In this document: in pieces, positions 23,651 to 26,958 of the stretch
Layout of the letters: each line of letters opens with the position of its first letter
Position numbering within the stretch: the first letter of the stretch is position 1
Origin: SIG588 sp964515215
GTDB taxonomy: Bacteria > Bacillota > Clostridia > Oscillospirales > Acutalibacteraceae
Length of the DNA stretch: 26,958 bases
Assembly (NCBI GenBank): GCA_964515215.1
Contig: CAZESL010000018.1
Coordinates: 1-26,958, forward strand
Direction of reading: 5' to 3'
The notes under the pieces: generated by a model
Database searches by the model: none
Seen by the model: only the letters and a program-made list of their open reading frames with translations
What the model was told of the DNA's origin: nothing
Position numbers and translations under genes: made by a program

Positions 23651-24613
23651 ATGACGATGTATCCCTTGTTGCTCACCCCGCACGTGACCGACTATCTGTG
23701 GGGCGGCACCCGTTTGAAGACCGAATACGGGTATCCCACCGATAAGGATATCGCGGCAGAGGCGTGGGTGCTCTCCTGCCACAAGGACGGCGCTTCGGTG
23801 GTGCAGAACGGCGAACTGGCGGGCAAGACATTGCCTGAAGTGCTCGCGCTGTGGGGCGACGATGCCATCGGCGCGCGTGCCGCGGCGTTCCCGTATTTCC
23901 CCCTGCTCATCAAACTGATCGATGCCAAAGACCGTCTCTCGGTGCAGGTACACCCCGACAACGAATATGCCCTGCGCGTGGAAGGCGAATTCGGTAAGAC
24001 CGAAATGTGGTACGTCGTGGATTGCGACGAGGGTGCCGAACTGATCTACGGCTTCAACACCACCCTCACCAAAGAGAAACTGCGTGCACAGATCGAAGCG
24101 GATACCCTGCCCGACGTGTGCAACTTTGTTCCCGTGAAGAAGGGCGACGTCTTCTTCATTGAAGCGGGCACCCTGCACGCCATCGGCAAAGGCATTCTCA
24201 TTGCCGAAGTACAGCAGAATTCCAACACCACCTATCGCGTGTCCGACTACGGCCGTCTGGGTGCGGACGGCAAACCCCGTCCGCTGCACGTGGACAAAGC
24301 GGTGGACGTGACCGTACCTACCCCGCCTACCAGACCCTACGGCCAGACGGGCGACTTCATTCCCGTGGCAGGTGCCGCCGTGCGCCCGCTCGCGGATTGC
24401 GAATTCTTCACCGCTAACCTCGTGAACGTGGACGGCACCGCCTCCTTCGGCATGGGCGACACCTTCGTCTCTCTCCTGTGCCTCGACGGCGAAGCCACCC
24501 TGACCGACGGCAACGTCACCCTCACCCTCCAAAAGGGTGCTTCGGCGTTTATTCCCGCCGGCATGGCGGTGAAGGTCTCGGGCAAGGCACAGTTGCTCCA
24601 AAGCTATGTGTAA
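23651..24613 (+). CDS. manA: Mannose-6-phosphate isomerase, class I
   Basis: This 320-aa cupin-fold zinc enzyme interconverts mannose 6-phosphate and fructose 6-phosphate, linking mannose use or GDP-mannose synthesis to glycolysis. Zinc ligands are visible as Gln99 and His101 in SVQVHP, Glu118 in KTEMWY and His176 in GTLHAIG. The catalytic-region Arg196 lies in TYRVSDYGR. Length matches the short bacterial ManA group. AAAAGGA lies about 10 nt before the ATG. It is the first gene of an operon; its last 8 nt overlap trmL. Confidence 0.93.
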   Translation: MTMYPLLLTPHVTDYLWGGTRLKTEYGYPTDKDIAAEAWVLSCHKDGASVVQNGELAGKTLPEVLALWGDDAIGARAAAFPYFPLLIKLIDAKDRLSVQVHPDNEYALRVEGEFGKTEMWYVVDCDEGAELIYGFNTTLTKEKLRAQIEADTLPDVCNFVPVKKGDVFFIEAGTLHAIGKGILIAEVQQNSNTTYRVSDYGRLGADGKPRPLHVDKAVDVTVPTPPTRPYGQTGDFIPVAGAAVRPLADCEFFTANLVNVDGTASFGMGDTFVSLLCLDGEATLTDGNVTLTLQKGASAFIPAGMAVKVSGKAQLLQSYV

Positions 24614-25106
24614 GCCGACGTTAAACATCGTGTTGGTCGAACCCGAAATTCCGCAAAACACGGGCAACATTGCCCGCACTTGCGCGGCAACGGGCGCGCG
24701 GTTGCATTTGGTGGAACCGCTCGGGTTTCGTATTGACGACCGCAAATTAAAGCGTGCGGGTCTGGACTACTGGCATCTGCTGGACATTACCTATTACAAA
24801 GACCTGAACGATTTCCTCGAAAAAAATCAAGGCCCGTTCTTCTTCTTTACCACCAAGGGCACCCACATTCATTCGGATATGACCTATCCCGACGGGGCGT
24901 ATCTGGTGTTCGGCAAGGAAACGGCAGGACTTCCCGAATGGTTGTTGCACGATCATCCCGACTCCTGCGTACGTCTGCCGATGATCGCCAACGACGCCGC
25001 CCGCTCGCTCAATCTGTCCAACACCGTGGCGGTGGGTGTGTATGAAGTCCTGCGCCAGTGGGGGTATCCCGCCCTGCGCACCGAAGGGCACCTGACACAA
25101 TATTAA
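24606..25106 (+). CDS. trmL: tRNA (cytidine/uridine-2'-O-)-methyltransferase TrmL
   Basis: This 166-aa SPOUT-fold methyltransferase modifies the ribose of the wobble base (position 34) of tRNA-Leu isoacceptors in E. coli. Signature motifs are LVEPEIPQNTGNIART (10-25), YLVFGKETAGLP (99-110) and the knot region RLPM...RSLNLSNTVAVGVYE (123-145). The ATG overlaps the manA end by 8 nt and lacks a clear ribosome site, so it probably depends on coupling to manA translation. Confidence 0.92.
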   Translation: MCKPTLNIVLVEPEIPQNTGNIARTCAATGARLHLVEPLGFRIDDRKLKRAGLDYWHLLDITYYKDLNDFLEKNQGPFFFFTTKGTHIHSDMTYPDGAYLVFGKETAGLPEWLLHDHPDSCVRLPMIANDAARSLNLSNTVAVGVYEVLRQWGYPALRTEGHLTQY

Positions 25107-25117
25107 GGGGGAATAAC

Positions 25118-25657
25118 ATGGCACACCCCATCAAGCATTTTCGCACCGTGTTTCGCCACCGTCGGCGGGTGATCGCCCACTGTGCCAAAGCGGGCATTCT
25201 GTGGCGGGGGCTGATGCACGATCTTTCGAAATACTCCCCCACCGAGTTTTTGCCGGGTGCGAGATACTTCGTGGGTGAGCGCAGTCCCAACGAGATCGAA
25301 CGGCGCGAACACGGCTATTCCGCCGCGTGGATCCACCATAAAGGGCGTAACCGCCACCATTTTGAGTACTGGACCGATTACGACCCCGTCACTCACGTGA
25401 TGACTCCCGTGAAGATGCCGCTTCTGTTCGTCGCGGAAATGTTCTGTGACCGCGTCGCGGCAAGTAAGGTGTATCAAGGAAAGAATTACACGGATGCTCA
25501 TCCGCTGGCCTATTTTGAACGCGGCAAACCGACCCGCGCCATTCATCCCGCTACTTCCGACCTGCTTGAGAGTTGGCTCTTGATGCTGAAAGAGCAGGGA
25601 GAAGACGCTGTGTTTCGCCACATTCGCAGGATGCTGAAAGCGAAACAGGAATATTAA
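25118..25657 (+). CDS. DUF5662 family protein, HD-like metal motif
   Basis: This 179-aa soluble protein of unknown function resembles the DUF5662 family of Firmicutes. It is rich in His. LMHDLSKYSP (32-41) gives a His-Asp pair, and WIHHKGRNRHHFEYW (71-85) gives two His-His pairs, with conserved Asp beyond. The spacing is reminiscent of HD-domain phosphohydrolases, so a metal-dependent hydrolase is a reasonable guess but unproven. AAGGGGG is placed about 7 nt before the ATG. It follows trmL by 11 nt, and the stop lies in the arm of the terminator. Confidence 0.75.
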   Translation: MAHPIKHFRTVFRHRRRVIAHCAKAGILWRGLMHDLSKYSPTEFLPGARYFVGERSPNEIERREHGYSAAWIHHKGRNRHHFEYWTDYDPVTHVMTPVKMPLLFVAEMFCDRVAASKVYQGKNYTDAHPLAYFERGKPTRAIHPATSDLLESWLLMLKEQGEDAVFRHIRRMLKAKQEY

Positions 25658-25694
25658 AAAAGAAGCTGAATGCCTGGCATTCAGCTTCTTTTTT
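25656..25694. terminator. Strong bidirectional terminator
   Basis: Two 19-base arms (25656-25674 and 25676-25694) are exact inverted copies, with six A at one end and six T at the other. It ends the manA operon on plus and can end ppa on minus. Confidence 0.9.
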
Positions 25695-25737
25695 GTTCGG
25701 GATAGTGTTACAGAAACACCTTCACCGTGTTCGCTTT

Positions 25738-26268
25738 TTATTTACAATAATTCTCAATATATCCGTCGATGGCCTGTGCGATCACCTTGCGTGCCGCTTC
25801 GGCGCCGAGCACCTCGTTCACCGCCGTCTCCTTGTCTTCCAACTCTTTATATACGCGGAAGAAGTGGGTCATCTCGTCAAAAATATGGGCGGGAATTTCC
25901 GAAATATCCTTATAGCCGTTATACGTCGGGTCACCGAACGGAATGGCGATGATCTTTTCATCGTACCGTCCGTTGTCGATCATGGTGATCACACCGATGG
26001 GGTAACACCGCACCGAGGTCATGGGATGCAACGGCTCGGAACACAGGACCAGCACGTCCAGCGGATCCAAATCGTCCGCGTAGGTACGGGGAATGAAACC
26101 GTAGTTTGCGGGATAGTGAGTGGACGTATACAAAATACGGTCGAGCATCAAAATGCCCGTCTCTTTGTCCAGTTCGTACTTGCACTTGCTGCCCTTTTCG
26201 ATCTCCACCACCGCAACGAAATCGTCCTTGGTGATACGTTTCGGGTTGATGTTATGCCAGATATTCAT
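25738..26268 (-). CDS. ppa: Inorganic pyrophosphatase, family I
   Basis: This 176-aa soluble enzyme hydrolyses pyrophosphate to phosphate, pulling biosynthetic reactions forward. The family I active site is present: VEIEKGSKCKYE (21-32), HYPANYGFIP (51-60), ADDLDPLDVLVL with metal-binding Asp66, Asp68 and Asp71, and Asp98/Asp103/Lys105. Length matches the bacterial hexameric type. The ATG follows GGAGG within AAAGGAGGCGGC. It lies 53 nt downstream of spoVT on the same strand but has its own promoter. Many clostridia use family II or membrane pyrophosphatases, so the family I type is noteworthy but not rare. Confidence 0.95.
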   Translation of the reverse strand: MNIWHNINPKRITKDDFVAVVEIEKGSKCKYELDKETGILMLDRILYTSTHYPANYGFIPRTYADDLDPLDVLVLCSEPLHPMTSVRCYPIGVITMIDNGRYDEKIIAIPFGDPTYNGYKDISEIPAHIFDEMTHFFRVYKELEDKETAVNEVLGAEAARKVIAQAIDGYIENYCK

Positions 26269-26273
26269 AACGC

Positions 26274-26312
26274 GCCGCCTCCTTTGACATTCATACTACC
26301 AAAGAAGGCGGC
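26274..26312. repeat. 13-bp inverted repeat across the ppa promoter
   Basis: GCCGCCTCCTTTG (26274-26286) and CAAAGAAGGCGGC (26300-26312) are inverted copies with one mismatch and a 13-nt centre holding the -10. One arm is the ppa ribosome site; the other fills the -35/-10 spacer. It may act as an operator. Confidence 0.5.
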
Positions 26313-26321
26313 GTTTGTCAA
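26293..26321 (-). promoter_or_regulatory. Sigma-A promoter of ppa
   Basis: Minus strand: TTGACA (26316-26321), 17-bp spacer, TAGTAT (26293-26298). The -35 directly abuts the spoVT stop codon. Confidence 0.8.
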
Positions 26322-26864
26322 TCATTCTTCCATTTGTTTGCCCAAAAAAGCGGCGGCGACCTGTATCATTTTCACGTCTCCCTCACCGGGAATAGCACCA
26401 CTCTCGGGCAACAGCAGACACACACTGCCGATGACGTCTCCCGCCGCGATGATCGGTACCGCCACCGCGGCGAAGCGGTCCACCCCGTCCGCGACCGGCA
26501 TGCGCTCACTCTCGCCCGCACGCGCCAAGTGGGTACGGCGTTGTTCCATCGCCGCCTCCAGCATGGGAGACACCGCGCGATCCTGCAACTCCTTCTTGGA
26601 AGCGCCCGCCACCGCGATCACACGGTCGCGGTCGCTGATCGCGACCGCCTGCCCGAGCGCCCGCGCCATCACCTCGGCATATTGCGCCGCAAACTCGCCG
26701 AGTTCCCCCATCGGGGAGTATTTTTTAAACACGACCTCCCCGTCGTTGTTGGTAAAGATCTCCAGCGGGTCGCCCTCGCGGATGCGCATCGTGCGGCGAA
26801 TTTCTTTGGGGATAACCACACGACCAAGATCGTCTATCCTTCTAACAATACCTGTTGCTTTCAT
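26322..26864 (-). CDS. spoVT: Stage V sporulation protein T
   Basis: This 180-aa regulator of forespore gene expression has an N-terminal AbrB-type swapped-hairpin DNA-binding domain (about 1-50, MKATGIVRRIDDLGRVVIPKEIRR). A C-terminal GAF-like domain (about 55-178), as in B. subtilis SpoVT, follows; short AbrB paralogues lack this second domain. The start at 26864 is set by AAAGGAG about 7 nt upstream; a start at 26900 would lie inside the promoter. In B. subtilis SpoVT is made under sigma-G and tunes sigma-G genes. The promoter found here fits that. Presence of the gene supports an endospore-forming host. Confidence 0.93.
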   Translation of the reverse strand: MKATGIVRRIDDLGRVVIPKEIRRTMRIREGDPLEIFTNNDGEVVFKKYSPMGELGEFAAQYAEVMARALGQAVAISDRDRVIAVAGASKKELQDRAVSPMLEAAMEQRRTHLARAGESERMPVADGVDRFAAVAVPIIAAGDVIGSVCLLLPESGAIPGEGDVKMIQVAAAFLGKQMEE

Positions 26865-26887
26865 ATATTTACTCCTTTTCTCTACTC

Positions 26888-26917
26888 TAAAATGTGCCAA
26901 AAGCCCAGTGTTTATGC
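26888..26917 (-). promoter_or_regulatory. Sigma-G-type promoter of spoVT
   Basis: Minus strand: GCATA (26913-26917), 18-bp spacer, CATTTTA (26888-26894). This fits the sigma-G pattern GNATR-N18-CATNNTA. No comparable sigma-A promoter was seen in the same stretch. Confidence 0.6.
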
Positions 26918-26958
26918 GGGTTTTCGGATTTTTTCAATTTGCTCAAATCAAGTCTCGT

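Overview
The window looks like a scaffold from an uncultured, spore-forming Clostridia member (Oscillospirales/Ruminococcaceae-like). The evidence is strong AAGGAGG ribosome sites, sigma-A promoters of the TTGACA-N17-TATAAT type, the Firmicutes order rimP-nusA-ylxR-ylxQ-infB-rbfA-nrnA-truB-ribF, a spoVT gene with a sigma-G-like promoter, and dockerin-bearing secreted proteins. Base composition is GC-rich. A run of exactly 100 N inside infB shows this is a draft assembly. The lineage is inferred from gene content, not from a database match.

Layout. Bases 1-460 are non-coding and rich in hairpins. Bases 502-2003 (minus) carry fba and a dCMP-deaminase gene. The deaminase gene shares its -35 element back to back with rmuC (plus). 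A membrane-tethered XRE regulator (3350-4045, plus) follows. Next, on the minus strand, come a Y1/REP-associated transposase gene carrying its own repeat units, rsmA, a D,D-carboxypeptidase homologue that has lost its catalytic residues, and a flavin-reductase-fold protein. A small two-LysM protein (plus) converges on a minus-strand pair of very large secreted proteins, each with a CBM9-like domain, a dockerin and a CotH kinase domain (7952-14260).

From 14385 to 23271 (plus) runs one long operon for translation, RNA metabolism and flavin cofactors. Its genes overlap or lie a few bases apart. It has one clear promoter, a leader hairpin and one clear terminator. Its last gene is a fusion of RibF (riboflavin kinase/FAD synthetase) with a complete HAD phosphatase domain. 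After it come a small YtxH-like membrane protein (minus), a manA-trmL-DUF5662 operon (plus), and convergent ppa and spoVT (minus).

The most interesting items are the RibF-HAD fusion, the carboxypeptidase-fold protein with all three active-site motifs replaced, the tandem dockerin-CotH pair, and the transposase gene that contains three tandem 24-bp units and a perfect 27-nt inverted copy of the same repeat. No complete unknown defence system, CRISPR array, tRNA or rRNA gene was seen.
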